Shown here one piece after another: positions 10,602-24,094 of a DNA stretch of 64,000 nt (within the stretch, counting starts at the first letter, position 1; each line of letters opens with the position of its first letter). The stretch comes from Siniperca chuatsi (taxonomy: Eukaryota > Chordata > Actinopteri > Centrarchiformes > Sinipercidae). The notes below the pieces were generated by a model. It worked only from the letters and a program-made list of their open reading frames with translations. It ran no database searches and was not told the origin of the DNA. Made by a program: the position numbers and the translations under genes. The stretch lies in contig NC_058046.1 of NCBI RefSeq assembly GCF_020085105.1, positions 23,959,675-24,023,674 on the forward strand, in the 5' to 3' direction.

Positions 10602-13500
10602 AAATCAAATAAGGCCTTGAACAGATATAGAATGACACAACTGTAATTGTTTGACGTCTCCTTGATATTTCATCATGGATGGATTACTGAATGGGCCTAC
10701 CCTGCACGAGCCCAAGGAGTCATGGGGGCCCTAAACTAGAAACGTGTTACAAGCATTTCTCACTTGGAAGTCGTAGATGTTGTCAAAAGTAGGGATGCAC
10801 AATGCATACTTAGGGTACAGTAAAACAAATGTGCTAACTATTTGCTTTAACCTCACAAGTGTCCTATATTTATATGCTGTAGTATGTTGTATAATATCTT
10901 TGGAGTGGAGTGTTAGTGTGGAGTGCTGTGGCAGGGAGGTTTGTAGAGGAATTAGACATCATGGACAAAATAGTTCCAACCAACAGCAGAACTTTAAGGT
11001 TAAACCTGCAATATACCACAGAAAAGCTTTGGCAAAATTGTGGTTTGACAAGAATGGCAATAATAATGCCGTCTATGGTAAAGTGGTTACAAACATTTCA
11101 CTTTTTTCTTCAGAAGTGACTTTCTTTCCATTCATAATGCTATAAACAGCTGTCAAGTACAACCACAGTCTTCCTCTACCATTTTACGTTGGAGTTGGGT
11201 GCCTTGCTCAAGGGTACCAAGGCAGCGACTTGTACTTTTCTTGTTCACATTTTCTTAGATTTTTTCCAGTTCATGGATATGAACTCCAGTCTCTAGACCA
11301 CCTCTCTGTCCTCTAGGCCACCGCTTCCCTGTTCCTGTAACCCTTGTCCTTCATGGTTAAGGCATTAAGCTGCTGGCTTTGGCCTGTGTTATAATGCGTA
11401 TGACCATGACGAGCCACTATGAATTCATTAGAATATCTCCTGGAGACAGCTGATGGATTTCAGCACCGCCAGCCTGCTATCTCATCACACTAATCTTCAA
11501 TTAACTGAAACAGTTGCTGGTGCCATTTAATGTATTTTTCTTTCTGAAAGGTTTGCTCACACTGCTTTTGGTAACTTTGATTAAGTGTGATGATCTGGCA
11601 GTCGGTTTAATTTCCTCTGTTTGACTCCCAGTTCACGAGTCATGACATTCTAAAAGATAAATTTGCAAGAGCACGGTTTATAATGAAGAATACAGATTTA
11701 AAGATCAACACTTTCTGTTCTCGAAGTTATTGTTACAGTCCATAAAATATACACAGACACACTGACATTAAGTGTAAAGTGTTTACTTCTTACAAGTTGT
11801 TTTCCAACACACACAAGAGACACAGTTGTGGACACACACAACAAAATATCACTGACTGCTTTTTGAGACATTCCAATCTTTAAAACTGATTCTTGATTGA
11901 TCCAGAGTTTGGTCATGATTTCAGTCTCTGTGTCCAATGAGAACAAAGAGGTGGAGTTTACAGGTGTGGTGCCTCCGGTCTGAATGTGGAGAGAGGCTGT
12001 ATGTATCAAATAATGTTTGTACATTTCTCACCCTTTTATTGATCCAAAATGACCTGTGTTCACCTATATATATTTAATATTCTTCCTTTTTATTCTCTGT
12101 TGCTTTATTTTTCATTTTGTAACACTTTGTAATCTCTGGTTTTGATAAGTGCTATATAAATAAACTTTATTATTATTATTATGATTATTATTATTATTAT
12201 TATTATTTAATTACCAATTACTCATTGGCCTAAGCAATGTGGTAAAACCCAGGACATTTGTCATGTTTAGTGGCTGGAGAAATAACCTGATGGACATCTT
12301 ATGAGAAAATTAGTGGGAATACTTCTTAACTCTATATTATGGAGAGCAGAGCACCCTGCATGTTGGACCCACCAACAGACAGCCTCTCCACAGAAATGCA
12401 TAGAAAAACACAGTGATGGCAGGACAAAGTGAAGAGTCAGTCATGCATTCATTCAGCCCCATGCCTCCCGTCTGATAAAGCACAACTAGGTTTTTGGTTT
12501 ACGCCATTTATCTTCTCCACCTTACATTTTCTTCCTCACAATACAGCCCATTCTCTAAAGTTTCTTGAAGTGATAATACTGAAGCACTTGTTGTTCATCC
12601 ATACAAACACTATCCTGTTGCTATATATAAATAACTCATCCTGCTATGCCCTGCTGTAAAACACGTACCTCAAGGGAATGTCAGCTTTCGTCAAAATACC
12701 TCTCAGTCATCCAATACAATATCAAAAATATCATCTCTTTAAATGTTAAAGTCTCTGTAGAAAAATGCCTGAAATATATAGATATCAAACATGTACATGT
12801 ATATTTGTATACAAAGAAAATTTGATGCAAATTATTACTTCTTCAAGGATCCTTTAAAGCTGTAACTATGCCACTGTATCTCTGCATGTTATTGTGAAAA
12901 AAAAACATAGCTTGCATGGCACCAGTTGAGCACATAGATTTTGATGTACAAAGAACATAATGTTTGGACACAGATCAGTGACAACATCATCATTCACTTC
13001 AAACCATTAGTCTTTCCAAAAATACACTGTGATTGTGCATATGGCACATACTGACATATTATTTTCTCCTTATCTGCAGTCCAGCAGAGCAGCGTGTTGC
13101 TCACAGACAGACCTGTCGGGCTCTCCAGACACAAACAATTACAATTCTTAAAAGGCAAATTCCATCGCTTGAGTGGAGCTATTGATTTCCATCTGAGTAT
13201 GCACAGAGCAGAAGTCTGTGTAGACATCAATCAAATAATGGCTGACATCATTTCACCTCATCTTGTACCTCTTCATCTAAACTTGCCTCTTTACTTTTGA
13301 TGATAGGGTTTCAGCAGCATTCTAATCTTTAATTCAACTATTTCTATGTAACAAAAATATCACCTCCACAACTATAAATTCGTCTGTCTGTATGCACTTA
13401 CATACTGTACAGTGACTGCCCTTTCTCTTTCCCCAGTTTCACAGTAACAATGCCCTGGCACAACTGTGCCTGGAGGTTGTTAAGTGCTCAAAAGTCAAAG
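10602..13500. other. intergenic, one LINE tail, no gene recognised
   Basis: Open frames here show no domain, no splice pattern and poor composition. A LINE 3' tail lies at 12105-12210. Confidence 0.5.
12105..12210 (+). mobile_element. LINE 3' tail with (TTA)n
   Basis: TAAGTGCTATATAAATAAAC is followed by a TTA trinucleotide run, the same arrangement as the end of the L2 copy at 34890-34965. Confidence 0.6.
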
Positions 13501-14289
13501 TATGAATTTATCTAGATGATCTCGTCTTCTGGTGGTTGAGAGCCGTTAGCAAAAAAAAAGGTTGATGCTTGGCCTCAGCTCTGGCTCCTCCCTCCTGATC
13601 AACCAGGGTCGATCACTTGAATGAAACAAGCATCCCTTCCACTTGTATCGCAAGTATCTCGATGGGCCCTGCAGAGGAAAAAGAGGAAACACATTAGTGT
13701 GAATATCTGACTGCACAGAGGAGAGCCACTTGACACAGCAGTCACAGCACCAACAGTCGCTTTTCACAGAGCAAAATGAAAATATACCAAGGTACCATTG
13801 CTCACAAAAACACAAGTCAATAATAATAGTCAAGTTAATAGGACTGAAACGTCTGGCACATTTTCCTCTATGGACAGCCTTCCCTTTTATGAAAAGACAA
13901 TCGCCTAGCCTAGCTGTCATTTTCTCAATGTTTCCTAGTCAAGTCAGGAGTGGTTCAAAGAGCAGAGGACCCATCTGGGTCTTTGTGGCTCTTACAGATC
14001 TGATCCTGTTGTTGAGATATTGTGTAGCCTTCCTAGCGTAAGGTGCAGCTGATGCCTCTAACTTTTAACAATCTCCAAAACAGCGTGAAATCTTCAGATT
14101 AAGTTTGGTTCACCCCCAAAGGTTTCTAAATTGCACTGAGCCATCTCAAGCCCTTTTCTCACACACATGGCTGCATGTACTCATGCATGCCCTTTTCCAC
14201 TCTCATACACCTTTAAACACATGCACATGTATCCCTTTAACATTAATATGTATGCATATGAGTGTGCACACACATTTTGACAAGGACAA

Positions 14290-14291
<2 letters not shown>

Positions 14292-14321
<30 letters not shown>
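14292..14321. repeat. CA microsatellite
   Basis: Uninterrupted CA dinucleotides. Confidence 0.95.
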
Positions 14322-14322
<1 letters not shown>

Positions 14323-14994
14323 CCCACTCACTTTCCCACATCATGACTTTGTCTGAGTCACAGATAAAGAAGCACCAACACAAGCCAGTATCCATGCCCA
14401 ATGTGCACCAGAATCCCTTTTGAATGCTCTGATGTTTAGCAATATAGGTCATGTCTATTTTGTATTCTAATGAACTTTGCACACAGTATCTCAGATGTAT
14501 GCCTCTGGCACGCAACACCACAATTATTTGGCTTTCATTTTGTTTAATGCTTTCCTCATAACATTTTCACTTTAAATGATCATAATGAAATGTGGTCGAT
14601 TGAGGGAAACAAAAATTAAAGTAAATGATGCATGCAGAATGGGGATGAGCAAATAGACAACTGTGTCTCTTGGCAGACTATCACAATAAACAATCAGACA
14701 GAGAAACTACAGCTAATTAATATTCACTGGCAAAATGTGTGTCTCACTCTGACACATTTATTGAGTTATTGTACACTGTGCACTTGCCAGGTTGGAAAAT
14801 GGGATGAAGACAATACAGTTAGTAGAAGCACTATAAGCCCACATATGACTATTGTGTTGTAAGACAACAAATCAGAGGTTTACATTTACAAATGTAACAT
14901 TAACAATCTAACCATTCAGCTCTATGCGTTTTTTAATTAATTATGGAAGCAGCAGGTTTACTTATTAACCCGATGAAAAGAGGTGTCGCACTAG

Positions 14995-15547
14995 TGACGT
15001 CAGTTGAAAACACACAACCTTTAAACGGAGGAGCTACTGTAAACAATAATTTACTAGCGGATGCATAGCAACTAGGATTTTTTCATGCCTAGAAGGTCAT
15101 TTGTAATTCAAAGGTAAGAACTAAAGGATGCAGAGGCTGCTGCAGCTCTGGAAAGAAAAAGTCAGTAAACTTTTTGATTAAACATACAAATGGAAATGCT
15201 GCCAAAGGTGTTTACTGTACAAAATGTCAGATTTGTTTTAATAATAGACACCCCACCCACATGTATATAGAGATACATGTGCACAGAGAGCTTGTTATGC
15301 ATACAGCTGCTGCCGAGTGGGAGTGAAGCATCATCCAAGGGGAGAGGAAGAAAGAAAGGAAGACGGAGTGAGGGAGAACGAGTCAGGGAGAGAGAGAGAG
15401 GTGGGCTATGAACTAGAGCTGTGAGCTGTAGGGAGTAGGTCAGTACAGTTGAGTCAGTCCTGACTCACGATGGAGGCGGTGAAGATCCACCTCCTCCCTG
15501 CCCATTACAACTTTATTCTCAAGCCTGGAGCACTGGATCTCAAATAG
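14995..15547 (+). promoter_or_regulatory. CRE/AP-1 cluster, candidate enhancer or promoter
   Basis: There is a full cAMP-response palindrome TGACGTCA at 14995-15002, and a pair of AP-1 sites TGAGTCA (15450-15456) and TGACTCA (15461-15467) 11 bases apart, just after a purine-rich GA stretch (15340-15405). A 25-codon open frame starts immediately after (ATG at 15470, stop at 15545-15547). The location is intergenic between prr16 and the PHETA gene. Function is inferred from motifs only. Confidence 0.35.
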
Positions 15548-15943
15548 CCAATACAAAAAAACAGTGAAAAACTCCTATACCCGTGGTCAGAGGAGCAGTG
15601 GTTTCTGTTTTATAGGAGCAATCTGATAACAAGTCATGGATGTATTAAATAATGAACGATGAATCTAAAACATGAGGGGCCCAGTTTTGCTGGTCAGCCA
15701 GCGCAAATATCAAAATTGTTTCTCCCACTTTCTGCGGTGGGTGCCATTAATGCACACACTCCACCCTCTCCACAAAGAGGGGCTGGTAAATGTTTAAACT
15801 GATTAATGTACAATAATGATCTTAATATGTCATTTAAAATACATTTTGACAGCATATTGTAAGAATAGAGGGGAGATTAAAAGTAGGATATGACAGGATA
15901 TAACTTGTCATCATTATTAAAGTGCAACAATACCCATTGAGAA

Positions 15944-16278
15944 TAGGGCTGAGTATCAAACCGCAATACTTTTTTGGTGCATGTGTCCGTAGCACCGAGC
16001 ATCGACCTGGCAGCGTCTGGTCCATCTGGTAAGATTCGTAATCTTGCTAATTTAAGTCAACTTTCATTTATTAAGGCAAAGTACATCTGCTTGTGTTTAG
16101 ATAATATTTAATATTTGAGAACTCTTGGCTTCTTTAGCTAAATAAAAAAAAGTGTTTTGTAGCAAAATATGTGGGTATTGTATTTCCCAGTGTAACAAAA
16201 ACTATAGGTATTGTATCTAGTATATATAGCACTAGTATAGCACTAGTATAAAATAATTGTAAAAGTTATCCAGCCCTA
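15944..16278. mobile_element. MITE with TAGGGCTG ends
   Basis: The ends TAGGGCTGAGTATC and GTTATCCAGCCCTA are inverted. The interior (ACCGCAATACTTTTTTGGTG) resembles a widespread teleost repeat. There is no coding content. Confidence 0.65.
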
Positions 16279-18050
16279 GTGAACACTTCACAAAAGTCAA
16301 TAGTCACAGGTAATAAAAACTATTGTGACTTGGAAAAGGGAAATTTGGACAGCCAATGTATCAGCTCAGAAGGTGCACAAACATCAACATTTGTTATCAA
16401 AGCTTTTCAAATAACTCTGTGTCTCATCTCTAAGGTGTAGCCTGTGCACATCAGGTCATAAAAGAAAAGAAAAAACAAACAAAGTGCAGATGCCTTTTAC
16501 TTTTTCAATATGTTCCCTTAATCATACAATGCCAAGGCTGCTGTGTCAATTTCCTCGGTTCATTGAAAAGTGCATTAGTAAGGCAATGCTACAGTAGCAG
16601 AAGCCCTTATGAGCTGCGTCTATTGATGATACTGGCTGCACTCCATTCTGTGTGTGCCTGTGTGTGAGCATGCTGCTGCCAGACTCATTGAGATCCATTA
16701 ATACAAGGTAAATACAGTGAATGTTCAACACTGAGAGCAATCATCTTGAGGACAAACATGCATCCACATACAATCTTACATAGTAGCAAACACAATACAG
16801 CCAAAACAGCATCAGCCTCTCTCCATCACACATGCTCACTTTCCTCTCTCTGTCCCGCACTTTCTCTCTCCCTATGTGTGTCCCCCCCCACTCTCTCACT
16901 CTTTCTCGTTTTTCTCATGGCTGAATATCCACTGATCCCTAATCCAGACGCCGATTTTAGATTTTTAAGGCCAGCGAGGTCATGCATTGCATTTAGTCAT
17001 CAGTGTGTGCTATTTCATACCCTGATTTTCTCAGACTTAATCGCCAAGCTTCCCACCCCCACAACCCTAAACACACACACATATGATAAATAACATCCTG
17101 CCCCCCTAGGCCTATACACAACTGCCCCCCACACGTCTTTACCTTTCTGTCCCTTCCCTTCTTTCCTTACTTACTTTCTCTCTTTGTGAGCTTGCTTTTT
17201 CTCGCTGTTTAACATAAAAAACATGTGCAGCAGCAGTTCAGAACTTTGTCAAGGCTAATGTTGGTACAAAGGAGGTCTGAGGCAGTACTGTTATCTCCTG
17301 TAGTCTAATCCAGCTAATTAAGGGCATCGCTGGGAGGAAGGTGCTACTATTCTCATCCAACTCCAGGGTATGCTGTCTCCTCAAGTCTGCCAAACTGACA
17401 TGTGCTTTTACACACACCTATGCACACACATAGTTAGATTCCTTGACAATCAATTTGAGAATGATTTCAGACATATGCACACTTAGTTTGCACAGACAGG
17501 GAACAAAGGCTTTATTAAATATTCTTGTTAATAAAAGCTAATAAAGTGGAGACTACGAACTGCTCATATAAACTGAGATGGTATTATATTACTGCTCAAT
17601 TATATTCCCTTAAGGAAATAAAGTCCATATTTTTTATGTTTGATTCTCTCTACTCAAGAGCAGAATTGATTAGCTTACTGTCCATTTAGTCTAATAGATA
17701 TCACAGTGAGTGATAGTGAGGGTCTACACCAGCGGTAGTTGAGTTGCTAAACATGAATTATATTAGAAAATGAAATTCAAGATTTTTCAATTAGAATTTG
17801 CTGTAAAGCTCTCAGTAGACACAAATAAAAATGGCACTTTAATCATCAAAGACTTCTCTCTCTTCCCCAGCCCACCATGTCAATCTCCTCTCATTTGCTC
17901 TCCCTTCTTTCACTCCTACAGTCTGACACGTCAGCAAAATGGGACTTGTAGAGTATGAAGTATGAACTCACTTATCTCTAAACCCTAATTGTTCATCTAG
18001 GCAGACTTGTGTACTAATTATCAATCAATTAACAGCCTTTAATCATGCAT
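16279..18050. other. intergenic, AT-rich, no gene seen
   Basis: Pyrimidine-rich stretches occur at 16820-16920 and 17140-17200. No exon or domain is recognised. A minus-strand AATAAA at 17516-17511 could be a distal prr16 polyadenylation signal. Confidence 0.4.
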
Positions 18051-18055
18051 ATGTA

Positions 18056-18357
18056 CAGTGGTGTGCAAAAGTGTTTGCCCCCTTCCTGATTTCTTATTTG
18101 TTTGCATGTTTGTCACACTTAAATGTCACCCTTAGCATCAACAACTGCAATCAAGCATTTGTTCACACAGGGCCATGTAGGTTTGGATTTTGTTTTCCCT
18201 TAATAATAACAACCTTCATTTAAAAACTGCATTTTGTGTTTACTTGTGTTATCTTTGACTAATATTTAAATTTGTTTGATGATCTGAAAAATTTAAGTTT
18301 GACAAATGCAGAAAAATAAGAAATCAGGAAGGGGGCAAACACTTTTGGACACCACTG
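18056..18357. mobile_element. Tc1/mariner-type MITE
   Basis: Terminal inverted repeats of about 43 bp begin CAGTGGTGTGCAAAAGTGTT and end in AACACTTTTGGACACCACTG. TA dinucleotides flank both ends (18054-18055, 18358-18359), the target site of Tc1/mariner elements. The interior of about 215 bp has no transposase. Confidence 0.9.
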
Positions 18358-18359
18358 TA

Positions 18360-19043
18360 TATTTGGTGGAGAGTTACTTGCGTATACTTAGGTGTCAGTG
18401 TATGGGAAGATCTTTAGGGCTTTGAATGAATTCTGAGGGTAGCGGGTTTTCTTGTTTCATCCAGAAGGACATGAATTAATTAGAGCCCCTCTCTGAAAGA
18501 ACTTCCTGAGTTTGAGACTTCCAAGAGCTTCCAGAAAGACACGGGTACAATTTAGTTTTAGTGTTGTCAGCAATCTTCTGTGAAATTTTAAGTCTCTGTA
18601 CATTTTTCAGTCAATGCTCACTATCTACAAACTTCACACTCTGCACACATACGCCTACGCATGCACCCACAAATATATACACACGAATATGCAGTACAAA
18701 AACAAATAAACTTGTATGTATACATAGACTCACAGATATGCGTCAATGCACTAATGCAAATGCTCTTTTTCTTCCTCCCTTTCTCTTCCTGACAAACACA
18801 CTCATACATTCATAAACACTCACCACTTCTTCCTGATCTCTCTGTGTACATCCCAGCGCCCATGGCAATGCCTTTCTCTCTGTTCCACTCACTTTATCCA
18901 TCCTTTTGTTTCTTATTTACCAACCCCTTCCTCTCTCTGTTTGGATAATCCAAAGTTCAACTGGAGTAGAAAGCGCTCATAAAGTAGAAAACACTATGAA
19001 TGATTCAAGAATGTTTAAGTTGGACAGAACAAGGGGTTCGGTG
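18360..19043 (-). other. probable prr16 3' UTR
   Basis: Directly follows the prr16 stop codon on the minus strand. No other gene is visible. The 3' end is not defined by a clear nearby AATAAA. Confidence 0.35.
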
Positions 19044-22000
19044 TCAAACCGTGGTAGTTGTTGATTTGCGTAGGATTGTTTTCTGGGGCTTGAGGGAAGG
19101 CGGGTGAGGAGGCACACAAGGTAGAAGAGTGTTTGTTGTCGGTGGGAAACTATGGCTGACCGAGAGGCCGCCGTTTTCCAACATTAGTTCATGAGGAAGA
19201 GCATGAGGAGGGGAGGAGGAAGAGCAGCAATGCACTGGGCTGAGTCTCAAGTTGTTCAGCTCAGCCTGTAAGTGTAGTTCTGTGTCGTCTACATCATATT
19301 GGAGGTCACAGTCTGGGCAGTAACCGTGGTACTGGACCTTCTCGCTGAAACGGACACGCTCCCTCTCACGAGACTCCCTGCCAGGCGCCTTGGGACATTT
19401 GTTCTTTTCATGGCGGAGAAGAGGCATGGGCCTGGGTAATGTAGGAACAAGACCCGACTCAGGGATCCCGCTGTCATTAGAAATGAAACATGGCGTGGAG
19501 GAGAATAAATCCCTGTTTGGTTTCAAAGGAAAAACCCCACCATTCCTCATCAGAGACCCGGTAGCCTTGGATATATTCCCTGATAACACTAATGTTGGAT
19601 GAGGCAGATTCTTAATGTTGTGATCCTCGGCTCTCAGCGGGGTATGTCTGGGTGGCGGTAGGGGAGGGTGGGGTTTCTTGAGTACAGTCAGGACTGCAGG
19701 AGGGTTGCCAGGGACCGGGGCAATGGGCGCAGGTGGTTTAAAGATGCAGTCATCAGGGAAGAGCTTCATCTTCTCCAGGCTGGAAGCGGTGGTAGTAGTG
19801 GTGGTGGAACTCGAGCTGGAGTTGAGCGTGTCCGTCTTAGAGCTGTCTGTCAGTCCGTCCTCCTCCAGTTGCAGGTCACAAGTCAGGGTGTCAATGTCGT
19901 GAACAACCTGGTGAAAAGAAGAGGAAGAGTCACTGTGACAGCTGAGGTCAGGAATAATAAACAATGTGGCACGAGAGAAGGAAATCTCATCTACAACAAT
20001 CTCAGCTAATAAAAACGAAAGTGGGAAAAGAATGATGTTCCAGGCAAAAAGGGTAGTTGAAAAATGTGTTCTTGTAAGGAGCCAATGTCTTTATCTCAAC
20101 AAATTCTTAATTAATTAATTGAAAACCTGACTGTATAAAATTTAAAGAAGATACACTTTGATTTAAGAGACTGATTAATGAGACTTAAAATTGACTGAGA
20201 TATCTCTATGACAACAACGCCAGGGAGAAAAGAAATATCACTACAATTTATGGGAACACCCACGGGCCTGCCAGACTCTGACTTATGTGATATACTACAA
20301 GAATCCTATGCACCATCGGAACTGAGAGAAGTAACAACGGCAACCATATCCTGTAAACAAGACCCAAAAACATCAGCTTATAATCATTTATAAATACAAA
20401 ATCAGTGTTAGGAATGAATGAAAAATACATCCTCTACATATAGCAAAGGAGTGCAGAGGGAAAAGACAAACACAGGAATATAACTAATAGAAAAGGAAGC
20501 AGATATGAAAAATCAATAGACTGTCAGTCTCCTATTGGGGAAAATCAGTACAAATGCTTGTAATATTCTGCTGAAAGTGAGGAAGTCAGAGATTACAGCT
20601 CAAGTACAACTGAACCAGGGAGAGAGTAAATACATATCACACTGACACAAATGCTATGAGAGGGAAGATCCATTTCTTCTTCATATTTCTTAATAACAGC
20701 AAAGGAAACAATTCATCATGGTATGAATTCATTCCAAGAAAGCAACCTTGGTGTGACAGAAAGGCAAAAATATATTTTACAAAAAGCAGAAGATATGCAA
20801 AATCACATTGGAAATCCACTCTGCAAGCAATGCAATATGAAAGAGCAAACACTGTCAGTGGCAGTGGTGGAATAATGTACACAGTGTGCCAGGGTGGAAA
20901 ACGATACATAAGAAATGCACTGTGACATAGCCTGGTGAATATTTTTTGGGAAAGGAATAGGGCCAAACTATTTAAATATTTTAATGAATTTGCAATTGTG
21001 AACTGTAAGATCATTTCTGAATACAGTACACTGCAGACCATAACATGGACAATAAACAAAATTGAAGTGCAGTAGAAATTAATATAAATATATATTTTGT
21101 CTCAGGACCCCGTGTACACAGTAGATATTTAGATCAAAAGATACTTCCTTTGTCATCCAAGAGGAAATTTGTTTTCACATAGAGGCATATTAAAGAACTG
21201 GAGCAGAAATTTGGTTTGTTGGCACTCTGATTTCTGTGCTCCATTCTGTGTCTATGACTGTTTACATTAAGTACTCTAGGTGATAGTTGGGGAGGGAGTG
21301 TAATAAACTAAACAAAAGGCAACATGCAATACTGGAAATAGCTGTAAGGATGCCACAGCACAAGTTGAGATAATACATTAAAAATACACACAGTACATAC
21401 TGCATGCATACATTCTAACTGTACATACAAAACATGCTGAACACATTCTTTCAGGACATGATGCTTAACTGTATTTGATGCAATATCCACCAATCAATAT
21501 GCACCAATCTAAGGCCAACAAAGGACTGACTACACAACTAAATGTCACAAAGGATACTTCAAACGCATATTTAGCTCCTGTCCCACACGCCATCAAATTT
21601 TGTCTACTTAAAGCAAGCACTTGCACTGTGGGCACATCCATGGACTTAGTTACTCTCCCATACATTTATGTCTGCAGTGCTAAGACAGTACCTGGAAGGA
21701 TTGAAATTGCATGTACACATAATAAACGTTGCCCAGGGAGCCATTAGTATAAGGGATTACATTTTAAAAAGGCAGTTTAACAAACAGAATAGACATGGTG
21801 CTAAACTCTGCTAGGAACTAATAACTGATATTAATGATAAAATGTCCATGTTCTTCAGCCAGGTCAATCCAAAAACATTGCCTTTGGAGAAGAATTTCTT
21901 CCTGGTTCTCTTTCCTTGGTGGAGTTATTATTGCTTCGATGCCCAGAATTGAAGTGCAGTGTTGGACATTTTATTACTAGCTGCCTGATTATCGAGGATC

Positions 22001-24094
22001 CAGAAGTCAGTGTGTCCAAAGACAATATAAGTTGAGCTGAGCTCGCTTAAGTTCACGGTATCATGGCTGAAACACAGTTGAAATAACCCATGAGAAAAAC
22101 TCACCATAAACTCAACATAAAAGAAAATGTTTTTTCCTTTATAGCATTCGTAAAAATGTTACGACAATGACAATGTGCTTATGTTCATTTTCTGAAATAG
22201 TAATGCTCATCTCAGAGTCCCCAGTACATCAGCCCACTGTAACACACCATTGCTATCATCTAAGGGTTTGAAATGCCTAACAGAGGCTTGATGAGAGAGA
22301 AATGAAGAGATTGGTGAGGAGAGAAACAGAGAGCGAGAAAGAATGAGAGCTAAAGAGAAAGATAGTAGAAGGCTAGGGCAGAGAAGGCAATGGGGATAAA
22401 CTCTCCATGCAGTCTTTAAATGGGTAATTTGTTGGGACACACACAAGAGGTAATACCAGTATCCCAGTGTGCAGCCTCTGCTGTAGGCCAAGCAGCCTCA
22501 GTGGCTGTGCCAAGCATCTGGACAGGGTCACTCCTCAGAGCCAGGCTCGGTTCCAGCCCTGTCTGTGAGTTATAACAGATAACTGCATTTCAAATGGATT
22601 ATACCCCAAACACCGGCTTTGATAGTAACACCCCCTCTAGGTATGTGTTTAGTGTGTGCAGTGTCAGAATAACTGATCCTCTACGCAATTTACTGCAAGC
22701 AAAAAGAAAAAGAAAGAGGACACATCACAAAAACAAAACCACAATAGACAGATTACAATGCCTTCTTGTTCTCATTTATCTCTGGCGCCTGCTGTGAGAC
22801 ATTGTAAACTGCCGAAAAACACAAAAGAAGTCTAATTCAGCTCAAGTTGCGAAAACAGAATAAGGGGAGCAGAGAGGCAGAAGGAGACAGATGCTGTGTC
22901 GACAACCCATCCATAATGTAGAAACCAGAGGCTGTACGCAATAGGGTTTTATTAGAATGACAGCCTGTCATGTTAGGGTGATGAAAGGTTCAGCCCAGCA
23001 GGCCGGATGCCTGGTGTACGGCTGGTAGAGGAATGTAAACATAAAAGCAGGTAAGACTGCAGGTTATTACAACTGACATGGCAATATGGGATTCAGTGAT
23101 TGGTATTAGAGGAAACACTGATTTGAAACAAGCACTGAAACACGTGAATGATATGTCTCTGCACAGAGGCGCTGCTAGATATTCTTGGCTCTATGAGAAC
23201 TACTTGCTGTAAAAAAAAATCTTCTTATAATCCCTGAAAACTACCCCTGATTCCTATTCAGCACCCCTGTCTCTGCATCACTGAGATTTGAATGGCCAAT
23301 CAGACAGCTCTGAGAGTTCTGATCTCTAACAAGGAGAGAGAAGGAGAAAGAAAGCAGACAACAAGAGATAAAGAAAGGATGAAGATGAGTGGCTGCGATA
23401 AATACAGGCATGTGGTGAAAGATAACGAAAGAAAATAGAGAGTCACCAGGAGAGATTGAGAGAGATGAAAAGTGAAAAGAAAGGACAACTGCACTATTAT
23501 TTGGCAGGAGATAATTCGCAGCAAACAACAGTCAGCATTAAGATGATGAAATGCAATGTAAAAGCGCCTTCCTGGTTGAACCAACTTGTCCATTAAATAT
23601 TAATTGTGATTACATTTTTCTCACTTTCATTAAAGCCTGTGAGTCAGGACGAAGAAGCTGTTCTGTCATTTCACACCCCACATCCTCCTGTGCCAAATGT
23701 CTTTCATGTTGGAGATAATGATCACATAGCCTACATTAGTGGGCAGGGGGAGGAGCATGTCTGTATGTTTGTGTGTGTGTTTGTTTGTGTGTGTGTGTGT
23801 CTGTGTGTCAAAGCCTTTTCCAGGCCCTACTGAGGTGGACGTCAGCCTCCCATGTCCTCCCAGACAGGGATGCTTAGAAAGAGCAAGCCAGTAGAAATAA
23901 CAAAACACATAGTAGACTATTGCTTATAAAGCGTTGTATGGTGTTCCCTAATCATTTACCTCTTTGAGCTCTTTGGCTACATCCTTGAGGTCTCCCAGGA
24001 TGGTTTCCAAATTCTCCACGATTGTCTTGATCTCCTTTTTCACTTTCACTTTGGAGACTACTCCTTCAGCCTCTGCATTTGGTGTCCCTGACAT
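19044..24094 (-). CDS. prr16: proline-rich protein 16 (Largen), two coding exons
   Basis: Coding exon 1 is 24094-23960 (45 codons, starting MSGTPNAEAE and ending GDLKDVAKELKE) with donor GTAAAT. Coding exon 2 is 19907-19044 after a TTTCACCAG acceptor. They join in phase 0 for 332 aa; human PRR16 is 304. Diagnostic segments are IDTLTCDLQLEEDGLTDSSK, TLNSSSSSTTTTTTASSLEK, VRFSEKVQYHGYCPDCDLQY and the C-terminal KPQKTILRKSTTTTV. Largen is reported to increase cell size independently of mTOR and Hippo signalling by promoting translation of selected mRNAs, including mitochondrial ones. The N-terminal exon is a short acidic/basic helix and the rest is proline-, Ser/Thr-rich and probably disordered. 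The Ser/Thr run is expanded relative to human. The 4-kb intron contains no other gene. Start choice: first ATG of the exon, matching the family pattern. Confidence 0.96.
19908..23959 (-). other. prr16 intron
   Basis: Bounded by a minus-strand GTAAAT donor (23959) and a CAG acceptor (19908-19910). A GT microsatellite lies at 23770-23808. The open frames inside show no family resemblance. Confidence 0.85.

Noticed and set aside
20637-21059. 140-codon minus frame in the prr16 intron
   Set aside because: Hydrophobic, low-complexity translation of AT-rich intron sequence; no start context, domain or splice support.
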